From Clostridia bacterium (GTDB lineage: Bacteria > Bacillota > Clostridia > Oscillospirales > CAG-272), in NCBI GenBank assembly GCA_017547545.1, contig JAFYPJ010000105.1, forward strand, positions 1 through 36,128: 36,128 nt of DNA, read 5' to 3'. Position 1 is the first letter of the stretch. Each line of letters opens with the position of its first letter. Below, in pieces: positions 14,647-24,550 of this stretch. The translations under genes and the position numbers were made by a program. The notes beneath the pieces are model-generated. The model searched no databases, was not told the origin of the DNA, and was given only the letters and a program-made list of their open reading frames with translations.

Positions 14647-14987
14647 ATTTAAATGAAATGGCAACTGCCGTTTCCCAGAAGCTTCCCCTTGTTGTAGTTG
14701 TTATGAATAACGGTGTACTTGGTATGGTAAGACAGTGGCAGACCATGTTTTATGAAAAGCACTATTCCGAAACAACACTCAACCGTGCCACCGATTTTGT
14801 TAAATTAACAGAGGCATTCGGCGGTGCGGGTTACAGAGCAACCGATCTTGAGGAGCTTGATGCAGCTCTTAAAGCGGCTTTTGAGGCAGAAGGCCCTGTA
14901 CTTATCGACTGTGTTATCGACTGTGATGAAAGGGTTCTTCCCATGATTCCTGCAGGCGGTACCGTAAATGATCTTGTAATAAATTAA
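14571..14987 (+). CDS. ilvB: Acetolactate synthase large subunit, C-terminal part (after frameshift)
   Basis: This is the continuation of ilvB in the -1 frame relative to the first part. It starts GAAIGACVATGKRTVLFTGDGSFGMN, which carries the ThDP/Mg-binding GDGS motif, and goes on to NNGVLGMVRQWQTMFY and the end VLPMIPAGGTVNDLVIN. The ATG at 14643 in this frame has no ribosome site and lies inside the conserved motif region, so it is not a genuine start. No slippery heptamer is present at the junction. The missing base most likely reflects a sequencing or assembly error, or a recent mutation. The rest of the C-terminal domain looks intact. Confidence 0.9.
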   Translation, partial: GAAIGACVATGKRTVLFTGDGSFGMNLNEMATAVSQKLPLVVVVMNNGVLGMVRQWQTMFYEKHYSETTLNRATDFVKLTEAFGGAGYRATDLEELDAALKAAFEAEGPVLIDCVIDCDERVLPMIPAGGTVNDLVIN

Positions 14988-15000
14988 GGAGGATACCGAA

Positions 15001-15501
15001 ATGAAAAAATTTATAATCAGTATGCTTGTTTCAAACCAGTTCGGTGTCCTTACCAGAGTATCCAGTATGTTCGGACGCAGAGGCTTTAATATAGACAGCC
15101 TTGTGGTTGGTGAAACAGAGGATAAAAATTATTCCAGAATGACTATCACCATGACAGGTGAGGACGGTGACCGTGATCAGATAATAAAACAGCTTGAAAA
15201 GCTTCATGATGTTCATGTTGTTAAGGAAATGAAGCCTGAGAATATCGTTTCCAGAGAGCTTATTCTTATAAAGGTTGCCACCAACAGTGAAACAAGAAGA
15301 GAAATTATGGATGCGGTTAATATTTTCCGTAACACCATTATAGATTTCACTCCCACTTCGCTTTGTATTCTTGTAACGGGCGAAAGCGGAAAGCTTGATG
15401 CTTTTATCGAGCTTATGAAGTCTTACGGCATTATAGAGCTTTGCCGTACAGGTACAGTTTCTCTTGACAGAGGAACAAACTCAATTAACGATTTAAAATA
15501 A
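15001..15501 (+). CDS. ilvN: Acetolactate synthase small (regulatory) subunit
   Basis: This 166-residue regulatory subunit activates the large subunit and confers valine feedback inhibition. The N-terminal ACT domain reads ISMLVSNQFGVLTRVSSMFGRRGFNIDSLVVG, with the conserved G-V-L-x-R and R-R-G-F-N-I residues. LINKVHD-like sequence (KQLEKLHDVHVVKEM) and the second ACT-like half (RELILIKVAT...ELMKSYGIIELCRTGTVSLDRG) follow. Length and order are typical of the IlvN/IlvH family. AAGGAGG lies eight bases before the ATG, 13 bases after the ilvB stop. Confidence 0.96.
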   Translation: MKKFIISMLVSNQFGVLTRVSSMFGRRGFNIDSLVVGETEDKNYSRMTITMTGEDGDRDQIIKQLEKLHDVHVVKEMKPENIVSRELILIKVATNSETRREIMDAVNIFRNTIIDFTPTSLCILVTGESGKLDAFIELMKSYGIIELCRTGTVSLDRGTNSINDLK

Positions 15502-16551
<1,050 letters not shown>

Positions 16552-16572
16552 GCACTTACAGACTGCGGCAAT

Positions 16573-16617
16573 AATCGGGACTGCTGCTGAGCTTAACGGC
16601 TTTGCAAGTGTCCGATT
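16573..16617 (+). other. Weak stem-loop between ilvC and ilvD
   Basis: AATCGG (16573-16578) pairs with CCGATT (16612-16617), with further short pairing inside (AGC with GCT). The 112-base spacer is the longest gap in the operon before leuB. There is no T run, so it is probably an mRNA processing or stability element. Confidence 0.35.
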
Positions 16618-16663
16618 TGAAGCCATTTTCCAATGTTAAAATAAAAAATTTTCAAGGTGTATT

Positions 16664-18322
16664 ATGAGAAGTGATAAAATGAAAAGCGGAGCAGAGCGCG
16701 CACCTCAGCGTTCCCTGCTCAAGGCTATGGGATATACAAACGAACAGATAAAGAAGCCTCTTATCGGTATCGTCAACTCCTTTAACGAAATCGTTCCCGG
16801 CCACATGCATCTGCGTACTATCGCAAGAAGTGTTAAGGACGGTGTACTTGCAAACGGCGGTACCCCCATGGAATTTAATGTTATCGGTGTTTGTGACGGT
16901 ATCGCCATGGGACATGAGGGTATGAAATATTCTCTTGTAACCCGTGAGCTTATTGCGGACAGTGTTGAATGTATGGCACGCGCTCATGCGTTTGACGGTC
17001 TTGTATTCATTCCTAACTGTGATAAGATAGTTCCCGGTATGTTAATGGCAGCGGCAAGACTTAATATTCCTTCAATTTTTGTTTCGGGAGGACCTATGCT
17101 CTCACTCTGTGACGAGAAGAATTCTCCTATGGACTTAAATTCTGTATTTGAAGCAGTTGGTGCATACAAGAACGGTACCATGACAGAATGTGATCTTGAA
17201 TATTATGAAGAAAATGCCTGCCCCGGATGCGGAAGCTGTTCGGGTATGTTTACTGCAAACTCCATGAACTGCTTAACCGAGGTTTTGGGTATGGGACTTC
17301 GCGGCAACGGTACTATCCCTGCGGTTTATGCAGCAAGACAGCGCCTTGCAAAAACAGTTGGTATGCGTGCGGTTGACCTTGTTCATGAGGATCTGAAGCC
17401 CCTCGATATTATGACAGAAAAGGCATTTGAAAATGCTCTTACTGTTGATATGGCTCTCGGATGCTCCTCCAATTCACTTCTTCACCTTACCGCAATTGCC
17501 TATGAGGCAGGCGTAAAGCTTGATCTTCATATGGTAAATGATATAAGTGAAAAAACTCCCAACCTCTGTCATCTTGCTCCCGCAGGACATCACCATATGC
17601 AGGATCTTCAGAATGCAGGCGGTGTGTATGCGGTAATGAATGAGCTTGCAAAGCATGATAAGCTTAACACCTCTGTTATGACCGTTTCGGGTAAAACAGT
17701 TGGTGAAAATATTGCAGGCATTGAAAAGAAGAACAACGGCGTAATCAGAGATTATGAAGATCCCTACACCAAAACAGGCGGTCTTGCTGTTCTTTTCGGT
17801 TCTCTTGCAGAAAACGGTGCGGCAGTAAAGCGTTCCGCAGTTGCACCCGAAATGCTTGTACACAAAGGACCTGCCAGAGTATTTGATTCTGAAGAAGAGG
17901 CGATTGAAGCTATCTATAATTCCAGGATCAAATCGGGCGATGTTGTTGTTATCAGATATGAAGGTCCCTCAGGCGGCCCCGGTATGAGAGAAATGCTTTC
18001 TCCTACCTCGGCTATCTGCGGTATGGGACTTGACAAAGAGGTTGCTCTTATAACCGACGGACGCTTCTCAGGTGCTACCAGAGGTGCATCCATCGGCCAT
18101 GTTTCTCCCGAAGCGGCAAACGGCGGAGCGATTGCCTATGTAAAAGAGGGAGATATTATCAGTATAGATATTCCCAACTATACAATTAACCTTGAGGTTT
18201 CCGAAGAAGAAATGGCACAGCGCCGTGCAACCATGGAAATCAAAAAGCGCGAAGTAAAAGGCTATCTCAAGAGATATTCCAAGCTTGTTTCTTCGGCAGA
18301 CAAGGGCGCGATAGTGGAATAA
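16664..18322 (+). CDS. ilvD: Dihydroxy-acid dehydratase
   Basis: This iron-sulfur enzyme dehydrates 2,3-dihydroxyisovalerate and 2,3-dihydroxy-3-methylvalerate to the 2-oxo acids. Its 552 residues are normal for the family. Cluster-binding cysteines are visible at C119 ([11 protein letters not shown]) and in the [18 protein letters not shown] segment (C186, C189, C192). The end carries [23 protein letters not shown] and [21 protein letters not shown], with the catalytic serine region. AAGGTG sits five bases before the ATG. leuA follows after 11 bases, so the two are co-translated in one message. Confidence 0.97.
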   Translation: MRSDKMKSGAERAPQRSLLKAMGYTNEQIKKPLIGIVNSFNEIVPGHMHLRTIARSVKDGVLANGGTPMEFNVIGVCDGIAMGHEGMKYSLVTRELIADSVECMARAHAFDGLVFIPNCDKIVPGMLMAAARLNIPSIFVSGGPMLSLCDEKNSPMDLNSVFEAVGAYKNGTMTECDLEYYEENACPGCGSCSGMFTANSMNCLTEVLGMGLRGNGTIPAVYAARQRLAKTVGMRAVDLVHEDLKPLDIMTEKAFENALTVDMALGCSSNSLLHLTAIAYEAGVKLDLHMVNDISEKTPNLCHLAPAGHHHMQDLQNAGGVYAVMNELAKHDKLNTSVMTVSGKTVGENIAGIEKKNNGVIRDYEDPYTKTGGLAVLFGSLAENGAAVKRSAVAPEMLVHKGPARVFDSEEEAIEAIYNSRIKSGDVVVIRYEGPSGGPGMREMLSPTSAICGMGLDKEVALITDGRFSGATRGASIGHVSPEAANGGAIAYVKEGDIISIDIPNYTINLEVSEEEMAQRRATMEIKKREVKGYLKRYSKLVSSADKGAIVE

Positions 18323-18333
18323 AGGAGATTATA

Positions 18334-19842
18334 ATGAAACAGATAAAGATTTTTGACACCACTCTGCGTGACGGCGAGCAGTCTCCGGGCTGCAGCATGA
18401 ACCTTGAAGAAAAGATCGAGGTTGCCAAGCGTCTTGAAAAATTAAGAGTTGATGTTATAGAAGCAGGCTTTGCTATTTCTTCAAAGGGTGACTTTGAGTC
18501 TGTTCAAACTATAGCAAATACAGTGAAGGATTGTACCGTAGCTTCTCTTGCAAGAGCTACTATGGGTGATATTGATGCCGCATACGAAGCAGTTAAAGGT
18601 GCAGTTGATCCCAGGATCCATCTCTTTATCGCAACTTCCCCTCTCCATATGGAGTACAAATTAAAGATGACACCGGAGCAGGTTCTTGAAAAAACCGCAG
18701 CTATGGTCAAGTATGCATCCAACTACTGTTCAAATGTGGAATTCAGCTGTGAGGATGCTACCAGAAGTGATTATGACTTTATGTGTAAGGTAGTTGATGC
18801 GGCAATAAAGAACGGTGCCACCGTTATCAATCTTCCCGATACTGTTGGTTATTCAACACCCGAAGAAATTCGAGCAATGTTTGAATATATTATAGGTAAT
18901 GTTGAAAATTCGGATAAGGTTGAATTTTCTACTCATTGCCATAATGACCTCGGTATGGCGGTTGCAAATGCGCTTGCATCGATTCAGGGCGGTGCGTTAC
19001 AGGTTGAATGTACTATTAACGGTATAGGTGAGCGTGCAGGTAACGCTTCTCTTGAAGAGGTTGTAATGGCACTCAAAACCCGTCCCGATTTCTTCGGTGC
19101 GGATACACGAATCGACACAACAAAGATTTCCCGTGCATCAAAAACCATTTATAAGATCATCGGTCAGTCTGCACCTCTCAACAAGCCTATCGTTGGTAAG
19201 AATGCATTTGCTCATGAATCGGGTATTCACCAGCACGGTGTTCTTGCAAACAAGCTTACTTATGAAATTTTAACTCCCGAATCTGTTGGTATAACCGAAA
19301 ACAAAATGGTTCTCGGCAAGCATTCGGGTAAGCATGCATTTGAAGCAAGATTAAAGGAGCTCGGATACGAGCTTGCCCCGGAAGAGCTTCTTTCGGCATT
19401 TGAAAACTTCAAGGCTCTTTGCGATAAAAAGAAGGTTGTAAACGATCTTGATATAGAAGCACTTGTAACAAGTAAGGCAAGCGAAGAGGAAGGCTACAAG
19501 CTTGTTCGCTTTGATGTTCATGCAGGCAACCACACTACTGCTACAAGTACAATCAAGCTTGCACACGGTGAAGATATCATCGAGGATGTATGCCTTGGTG
19601 ACGGTCCCGTTGATGCTGCATTCAATGCTATCGATAAGATAGTTTGTCCTCCCGAACATACCTTTGATGTATATACCATCAACTCTGTTTCCGAAGGTAA
19701 GGATACAATGGGTGAGGTTATGGTTAAGTTAAAGGCAAACGGCAAGAGCTTCAATGGCAGAGGACTTTCAACAGACATTTTGGAAGCAAGTATTCTTGCT
19801 TACCTTAATGCCATAAACAAACTTATTGCTTATAAAGCATAG
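18334..19842 (+). CDS. leuA: 2-isopropylmalate synthase
   Basis: This enzyme condenses acetyl-CoA with 2-oxoisovalerate, the committed step of leucine synthesis. Its 502 residues match the long form with a C-terminal leucine-sensing domain. The TIM barrel starts [20 protein letters not shown] (metal-binding D and catalytic R). [14 protein letters not shown] supplies the metal-binding histidines. [18 protein letters not shown] and [18 protein letters not shown] are typical of leuA. The C-terminal regulatory domain begins near [15 protein letters not shown]. The AGGAGATTATA segment before the ATG is a good ribosome site. Confidence 0.95.
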   Translation: MKQIKIFDTTLRDGEQSPGCSMNLEEKIEVAKRLEKLRVDVIEAGFAISSKGDFESVQTIANTVKDCTVASLARATMGDIDAAYEAVKGAVDPRIHLFIATSPLHMEYKLKMTPEQVLEKTAAMVKYASNYCSNVEFSCEDATRSDYDFMCKVVDAAIKNGATVINLPDTVGYSTPEEIRAMFEYIIGNVENSDKVEFSTHCHNDLGMAVANALASIQGGALQVECTINGIGERAGNASLEEVVMALKTRPDFFGADTRIDTTKISRASKTIYKIIGQSAPLNKPIVGKNAFAHESGIHQHGVLANKLTYEILTPESVGITENKMVLGKHSGKHAFEARLKELGYELAPEELLSAFENFKALCDKKKVVNDLDIEALVTSKASEEEGYKLVRFDVHAGNHTTATSTIKLAHGEDIIEDVCLGDGPVDAAFNAIDKIVCPPEHTFDVYTINSVSEGKDTMGEVMVKLKANGKSFNGRGLSTDILEASILAYLNAINKLIAYKA

Positions 19843-19853
19843 GAGATAAAATT

Positions 19854-21116
19854 ATGGGTATGACAATGACTCAAAAGATCCTTGCAAAGCATGCGGGACT
19901 TGACTCTGTAGTAGCAGGTCAGCTTGTTTTGGCGGATCTTGATATGGTGCTGGGAAATGATATCACATCTCCCGTTGCCATTGCCGAATATAATAAGCTC
20001 GGCTGCGAAAAAGTATTTAATAAAGAGAAAATTTCCCTTGTAATGGACCACTTTGCTCCCAATAAGGATATAAAGGCGGCAACTCAGTGCAAGATGTGCC
20101 GTGAGTTTGCAGGGGATATGGATATAGTTAATTTTTACGATGTAGGCGAAATGGGTATCGAGCATGCGCTTCTTCCCGAAAAAGGTCTTGTTACTGCAGG
20201 AGATGTGGTAATAGGTGCCGATTCCCATACCTGTACCTACGGTGCACTCGGTGCATTTTCCACAGGTGTAGGTTCAACCGATATGGCATGCGGAATGGCG
20301 GTAGGCAAGGCATGGTTCAAGGTTCCTTCCGCTATCAAGTTTGTACTTAAAGGCAAACTCAATAAATTCGTTTCGGGTAAGGATGTTATCCTTCACATCA
20401 TCGGTATGATAGGTGTGGACGGAGCTCTTTACAAGTCTATGGAATTTGTAGGCGAGGGTGTACATAATTTAAGTGTTTCCGACCGTCTTTGCATGGCTAA
20501 TATGGCAATCGAGGCAGGCGGTAAGAACGGTATCTTTGAGGTAGATGATAAAACTATCGAATATCTTAGACAAGTAGGCGCAAAAGAGCCCACCGTTTAT
20601 GCACCCGATGAAGATGCGGTATATGACGAGGTTTATGAAATAGATCTTGGCGAAATCAAGTCCACCGTATCCTTCCCCCACCTTCCCGAAAATACACATA
20701 CCTTTGACGAAATTGACGAGATCAGGATCGATCAGGTAGTAATCGGCTCATGTACCAACGGCAGACTTTGTGATCTTGCAGCAGCTGCTGAAATTATGGC
20801 AGGCAAAAAGGTTGCAAAGAATGTTCGTTGTATCATCATCCCTGCAACACAGAAGATATATCTTGAAGCAATGGAAAAGGGATATTTAAAGACCTTTGTT
20901 GAGTGCGGAGCTATAGTTTCCACACCTACCTGCGGCCCCTGTCTTGGCGGCCATATGGGTATTTTGGCAGAGGGTGAACGCGCTGTTGCTACAACAAACC
21001 GTAACTTTGTGGGCAGAATGGGCCATGTTAAGTCTGAGGTTTACCTTGCAAGCCCCGAAGTAGCGGCGGCATCTGCTATTACCGGTAAGATCTCATCACC
21101 GGAGGAGGTAATGTAA
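19854..21116 (+). CDS. leuC: 3-isopropylmalate dehydratase large subunit
   Basis: This large subunit of isopropylmalate isomerase acts with LeuD and carries a [4Fe-4S] cluster. Its 420 residues are the length of the LeuC2/HacA-like short form common in Clostridia and archaea, rather than the 460-470 residues of the enterobacterial LeuC. Cluster cysteines are in [12 protein letters not shown] and [34 protein letters not shown] is characteristic. The first of three nearby in-frame ATGs (19854) has the best-placed AGGAGA. The gene ends in a GGAGGAGG tract that serves leuD, with one base between the stop and the leuD ATG. Confidence 0.95.
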   Translation: MGMTMTQKILAKHAGLDSVVAGQLVLADLDMVLGNDITSPVAIAEYNKLGCEKVFNKEKISLVMDHFAPNKDIKAATQCKMCREFAGDMDIVNFYDVGEMGIEHALLPEKGLVTAGDVVIGADSHTCTYGALGAFSTGVGSTDMACGMAVGKAWFKVPSAIKFVLKGKLNKFVSGKDVILHIIGMIGVDGALYKSMEFVGEGVHNLSVSDRLCMANMAIEAGGKNGIFEVDDKTIEYLRQVGAKEPTVYAPDEDAVYDEVYEIDLGEIKSTVSFPHLPENTHTFDEIDEIRIDQVVIGSCTNGRLCDLAAAAEIMAGKKVAKNVRCIIIPATQKIYLEAMEKGYLKTFVECGAIVSTPTCGPCLGGHMGILAEGERAVATTNRNFVGRMGHVKSEVYLASPEVAAASAITGKISSPEEVM

Positions 21117-21117
21117 G

Positions 21118-21612
21118 ATGAAATTTGAAGGAAAAGTAATCAAATACGGAAATAATGTTGATACCGATGTTATTATTCCGGCAAGATACCTTAATACAAT
21201 AGATAAAAAAGAACTTGCTTCCCATTGTATGGAAGACCTTGATCCTACCTTTACAGGCAGAGTCAAGGAAGGTGACATTATGGTTGCCGAGTTCAATTTC
21301 GGCTGCGGCTCTTCCCGTGAGCATGCCCCTATTGCGATCAAAGCAAGCGGAATATCCCTTGTAATTGCAAAGAGCTTTGCCCGTATCTTTTACCGTAACT
21401 CCATCAATATCGGTCTTCCCATTATCGAATGTCCCGAAGCTGTTGACGCGATAAACGAGGGTAACGAATTGGCGGTTGATATGGATAAGGGCGAAATTTA
21501 CAATAAAACTACAGGTGAAACCTTTAAAACCCAGCCTTTCCCCGCATTTATCCAGACCATAATTTCAAACGGCGGTCTTATCGAGTCTATCAAAAACGGC
21601 GCGATAAAGTAA
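21118..21612 (+). CDS. leuD: 3-isopropylmalate dehydratase small subunit
   Basis: This small swivelling subunit is the partner of LeuC. Its 164 residues match the short LeuD2 form. The opening [21 protein letters not shown] and [41 protein letters not shown] carry the substrate-binding and swivel motifs. The end segment is [13 protein letters not shown]. Its ATG follows the leuC stop by one base; the GGAGGAGG ribosome site (21101-21108) lies in the leuC 3' end, so the two subunits are probably made in equal amounts. Confidence 0.96.
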   Translation: MKFEGKVIKYGNNVDTDVIIPARYLNTIDKKELASHCMEDLDPTFTGRVKEGDIMVAEFNFGCGSSREHAPIAIKASGISLVIAKSFARIFYRNSINIGLPIIECPEAVDAINEGNELAVDMDKGEIYNKTTGETFKTQPFPAFIQTIISNGGLIESIKNGAIK

Positions 21613-21624
21613 GGAGAAAAGAAA

Positions 21625-22698
21625 ATGACATATAATATAGCATTATTAAAGGGTGACGGCATCGGCCCCGAAATCGTTGACGGTGCAGTTAAGGTGCTTG
21701 AAAAAGTTGGAGAAAGGTTCAACCATACCTTTAACTTTACACCCTATCTTATAGGCGGCTGTGCAATAGATGCAACCGGAGAACCTCTGCCTGAGGAAAC
21801 TGTAAAGGGATGTCTTGCATCCGACAGTGTTCTTCTTGGCGCGGTGGGCGGTCCCAAGTGGGATACTCTTCCCGGCAACAAGCGCCCCGAAAAGGCACTT
21901 TTGGGTATCCGTTCTGCTCTCGGCCTTTATACAAATCTGCGTCCCGCAAAGCTTTATTCTTCGCTTTCCGCAGAATGTCCTCTCCGCCCTGATATAACAG
22001 AAAAGGGAATAGATCTTGTTATGGTAAGAGAGCTTACAGGCGGTATCTATTTTGGTGAAAGAGGACGCCGCGACGGTAAGTACGGCCCGGAAGCATACGA
22101 TACCGAATGCTACAGCGTGGTTGAGGTTGAAAGAATAGCAAGAGTTGCCTTTGAAACCGCCCGTAAGAGAGGTAAAAAGGTTATCAGCATTGATAAGGCA
22201 AATGTTCTTGAAAGCTCCCGCCTTTGGAGAGAGGTTGTTCATGAGGTTGCAAAGGAATACCCCGATGTAGAGGTTTCGGATATGCTTGTAGATAATGCGG
22301 CAATGCAGCTTGTTAAAAATCCCTCTCAGTTTGATGTTGTAGTAACATCAAATATGTTCGGTGATATTCTCTCTGATGAAGCATCCCAGATAACCGGTTC
22401 TATTGGACTTTTGCCCTCCGCTTCACTTGGCGATACCAAGTGCGGTATGTATGAGCCTATTCACGGTTCTGCACCCGATATTGCAGGTCAGAACAAAGCT
22501 AACCCCATTGCAACCATCCTTTCCGCAGCTATGATGCTCCGCTACTCCTTTGATCTTGAAGAAGAAGCAAAAGCAATTGAAGAAGCGGTAGATAAAGTGC
22601 TTACCGCAGGCTACAGAACAGGCGATATCCTCGGCACATCCAAAGAAACTCCCCTCACCTGCACAGAGATGACAGAGAAGATATTGGAACAGCTTTAA
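21625..22698 (+). CDS. leuB: 3-isopropylmalate dehydrogenase
   Basis: This NAD+-dependent enzyme oxidatively decarboxylates 3-isopropylmalate to 2-oxoisocaproate, the leucine precursor. It has 357 residues, the standard size. Diagnostic stretches are [20 protein letters not shown] at the start, [54 protein letters not shown], and [35 protein letters not shown] precedes the ATG by about nine bases. It is the last of the leu genes; 142 bases separate it from ilvE. Confidence 0.97.
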   Translation: MTYNIALLKGDGIGPEIVDGAVKVLEKVGERFNHTFNFTPYLIGGCAIDATGEPLPEETVKGCLASDSVLLGAVGGPKWDTLPGNKRPEKALLGIRSALGLYTNLRPAKLYSSLSAECPLRPDITEKGIDLVMVRELTGGIYFGERGRRDGKYGPEAYDTECYSVVEVERIARVAFETARKRGKKVISIDKANVLESSRLWREVVHEVAKEYPDVEVSDMLVDNAAMQLVKNPSQFDVVVTSNMFGDILSDEASQITGSIGLLPSASLGDTKCGMYEPIHGSAPDIAGQNKANPIATILSAAMMLRYSFDLEEEAKAIEEAVDKVLTAGYRTGDILGTSKETPLTCTEMTEKILEQL

Positions 22699-22732
22699 TT
22701 ATAAAATATTACTAAATACGAACGGTACCGTT

Positions 22733-22754
22733 TGCCTCCCTTTAGGCAAGGGAG
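22733..22754. repeat. Switchable hairpin in the leuB-ilvE spacer
   Basis: CTCCCTT (22736-22742) pairs with AAGGGAG (22748-22754). Alternatively TGCCT (22733-22737) pairs with AGGCA (22744-22748). The two helices exclude each other. The adjacent ACGGTACCGT is another short palindrome. It resembles the CCTCCCTT...AAGGGAG cores of small Clostridia repeat elements. Function is unknown. Confidence 0.4.
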
Positions 22755-22840
22755 TCTTGAATTGAGTTATATCATTTGTGTATTATAAAGAAATATTATT
22801 TTGCTTAAAACGATTATTAAAAAGAAAGGTCTTGATTTAA

Positions 22841-23908
22841 GTGCTCAATGTAAGAGTTGAAAAGACAGCAAATCCTAAAGTAAAACCCGATTTCACAAAA
22901 CCCCTTCCTTTCGGTAAGATATTTACCGACCATATGTTCATAATGAACTATACAGAAGGCAAGGGTTGGTATGATGCAAGAATAGTGCCTTACGGCAAGA
23001 TCGAGCTTGACCCCTCCGCTATGGTATTCCATTACGGACAGGAAATGTTCGAGGGCTTAAAGGCATACAGAAATGAAGACGGAGAATGTTATCTTTTCCG
23101 TCCCGATATGAATGCAAAGAGAACCAATGCAACAAACGAGCGTCTTTGTATTCCCGAACTTCCCGTAGAGGATTTTGTTGAGGCGGTAAGAGCGGTTGTT
23201 GATATTGACCGTGATTGGATCCCCACCCAGGAGGGTACAAGCCTTTATATCCGTCCCTTCATCATTGCAACCGATGAATTTCTCGGTGTTGCTCCCTCAA
23301 AGAATTATCTTTTCATGGTAATTCTTTCTCCCAGCGGCGCATATTATGCAAACGGACTTCAGCCCGTTGGTATATGGATCGAGGACGAATATGTAAGAGC
23401 AGTTAAGGGCGGTATGGGCTTTGCAAAAACAGGCGGTAACTACGCTTGCTCACTTGCAGCGCAGGAAAAGGCTCATGCAGACGGTTATTCCCAGGTTCTT
23501 TGGCTTGACGGTGTTGAACGCAAGTATATTGAAGAGGTTGGCGCAATGAACATCTTCTTCAAGATAGACGGTAAGATAGTAACACCCATGCTCAACGGTT
23601 CAATTCTCCCCGGTATTACCCGTGACTCTGTGCTTTATTACTGCAGAGAAAAGGGAATACCCTGCGAGGAAAGAAGAATTTCTGTTGACGAGCTTATAGA
23701 AGCGCAGAATTCAGGTAAGCTTGAAGAGGTGTTCGGTTCCGGAACTGCGGCAGTTATCTCACCCGTTGGCAAGCTCCGTTATAAAGATGATGTTTATACC
23801 ATCGGTGACGGCTCTATCGGTGAATTCAGCCAGAAGCTCTATGACTTCATCACAGGTGTACAAACAGGAAAGCTCCCCGATGAATTCGGTTGGAGATATA
23901 AAATATAA
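22841..23908 (+). CDS. ilvE: Branched-chain amino acid aminotransferase
   Basis: This PLP enzyme transfers the amino group from glutamate to the three branched-chain 2-oxo acids, the last step of all three pathways. It has 355 residues, the eukaryotic/BCAT-II-like long form of fold-type IV. VFHYGQEMFEGLKAYRNEDG lies near residues 61-80. The PLP-lysine region reads FAKTGGNYACSLAAQEKA. QVLWLDGVERKYIEEVGAMNIFF and the end FGSGTAAVISPVGKLRY are classical. The start is GTG; no in-frame ATG is available nearby, and the AAAGG site is about 12 bases upstream, a long spacing. With the 142-base spacer this may lower its expression relative to the rest of the operon. Confidence 0.94.
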   Translation: MLNVRVEKTANPKVKPDFTKPLPFGKIFTDHMFIMNYTEGKGWYDARIVPYGKIELDPSAMVFHYGQEMFEGLKAYRNEDGECYLFRPDMNAKRTNATNERLCIPELPVEDFVEAVRAVVDIDRDWIPTQEGTSLYIRPFIIATDEFLGVAPSKNYLFMVILSPSGAYYANGLQPVGIWIEDEYVRAVKGGMGFAKTGGNYACSLAAQEKAHADGYSQVLWLDGVERKYIEEVGAMNIFFKIDGKIVTPMLNGSILPGITRDSVLYYCREKGIPCEERRISVDELIEAQNSGKLEEVFGSGTAAVISPVGKLRYKDDVYTIGDGSIGEFSQKLYDFITGVQTGKLPDEFGWRYKI

Positions 23909-23935
23909 GGATGGCGAAAAGCCATCCTTATTTTT
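23906..23935 (+). terminator. Terminator of the ilv-leu operon
   Basis: A perfect 10-bp stem (TAAGGATGGC at 23906-23915, GCCATCCTTA at 23921-23930) is followed by TTTTT. The first three bases of the stem are the ilvE stop codon. Confidence 0.92.
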
Positions 23936-23997
23936 CTGTATCCGGTATTATGGAGTTAGTTTCATGATTTAGTTTAGTGAACAGGTTTATGTGTACG

Positions 23998-24079
23998 AAT
24001 TGCAGGGAAGGCTAAGGATAAAACCTTTTCGCTTTTTTAAGACATTTCGTTTGATGCACTCCCTTGATAAACTGCAATT
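23998..24079. repeat. 82-bp inverted-repeat element
   Basis: AATTGCAG (23998-24005) and CTGCAATT (24072-24079) form the perfect ends, and the adjacent GGGA and TCCC can extend the pairing with bulges. The inside is A/T-rich with no frame of note. It looks like a small palindromic element. It is one of the few structured parts of the 23936-24550 gap, which otherwise holds no gene that I can support. Confidence 0.4.
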
Positions 24080-24334
24080 TCATCCGTAGTTCAATTAAAA
24101 AACAAATATATAATACATTAAAAAAATGTTTTTTATTTTTGACTTATAAGTAAATTTTTGGCGGTACTATTGATTTTTTTTGTTTGATGTGGTAACATTA
24201 TTATGTGTAATTATGACTATTATGGGTTGCTATGCTTATATCCCGAAATAGTGATAAAAACACGCAAAAAACACTGTTTTTTTTGAACAACATTATTCCT
24301 TTTTTATCACAAAGGTTTAGTTCTTGGTTCTTGA

Positions 24335-24403
24335 TTCTCAGTTCTCAATTAGAGTAGAGACTGGGTTGTTTGCATTAAAATTGAGAATTGAGAATTGAGA
24401 ATT
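24335..24403. repeat. AATTGAG tandem heptamers with inverted arm
   Basis: AATTGAG is repeated three times plus AATT (24379-24403). The upstream segment 24335-24350 is its inverted match (15 of 16 pairs with 24379-24394), so the whole can form a long hairpin with a loop of about 28 bases. GAGAATT recurs downstream near 24411. Confidence 0.55.
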
Positions 24404-24445
24404 AGGAAATGAGAATTTACAATTCCCCTTTGTGTTGATATAGAT

Positions 24446-24498
24446 TGCGGTGCGCGGAGAAGCATCGCGGCCAAAAGCCGAGTTTTGCCGGCAACTCG
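24446..24498 (+). other. GC-rich double stem-loop upstream of the giant surface protein gene
   Basis: GCGGTGC (24447-24453) pairs with GCATCGC (24462-24468, one G-U), and CGAGTT (24479-24484) pairs with AACTCG (24493-24498). The segment is clearly richer in G+C than the surrounding A/T-rich spacer and ends about 50 bases before the ATG. It could be a structured 5' leader or the end of a repeat element. No clear promoter was seen upstream. Confidence 0.4.
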
Positions 24499-24550
24499 AG
24501 AACCGACAAAATCAGATTCTCCAACAAATTTTTTCGAAAGGATAGAAGAA

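Noticed and set aside
14560-14660. Programmed ribosomal frameshift in ilvB
   Set aside because: No slippery heptamer of the X-XXY-YYZ type and no obvious downstream stem at the junction. A missing base explains the pattern more simply.
24150-24240. Possible promoters for the giant gene (for example TTGATT with TAACAT)
   Set aside because: Only four of six matches at each box in very A/T-rich DNA; several equally weak alternatives exist, so none is reported.
24266-24282. Terminator-like A/T hairpin (AAAAAAC-ACT-GTTTTTT)
   Set aside because: The stem is almost pure A-T with a three-base loop and lies far from any stop codon; a homopolymer coincidence is more likely.
24485-24550. Earlier TTG start for the giant protein, adding 22 residues
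   Set aside because: The extension has no ribosome site, is hydrophilic, and would bury the signal peptide. The ATG at 24551 fits far better.
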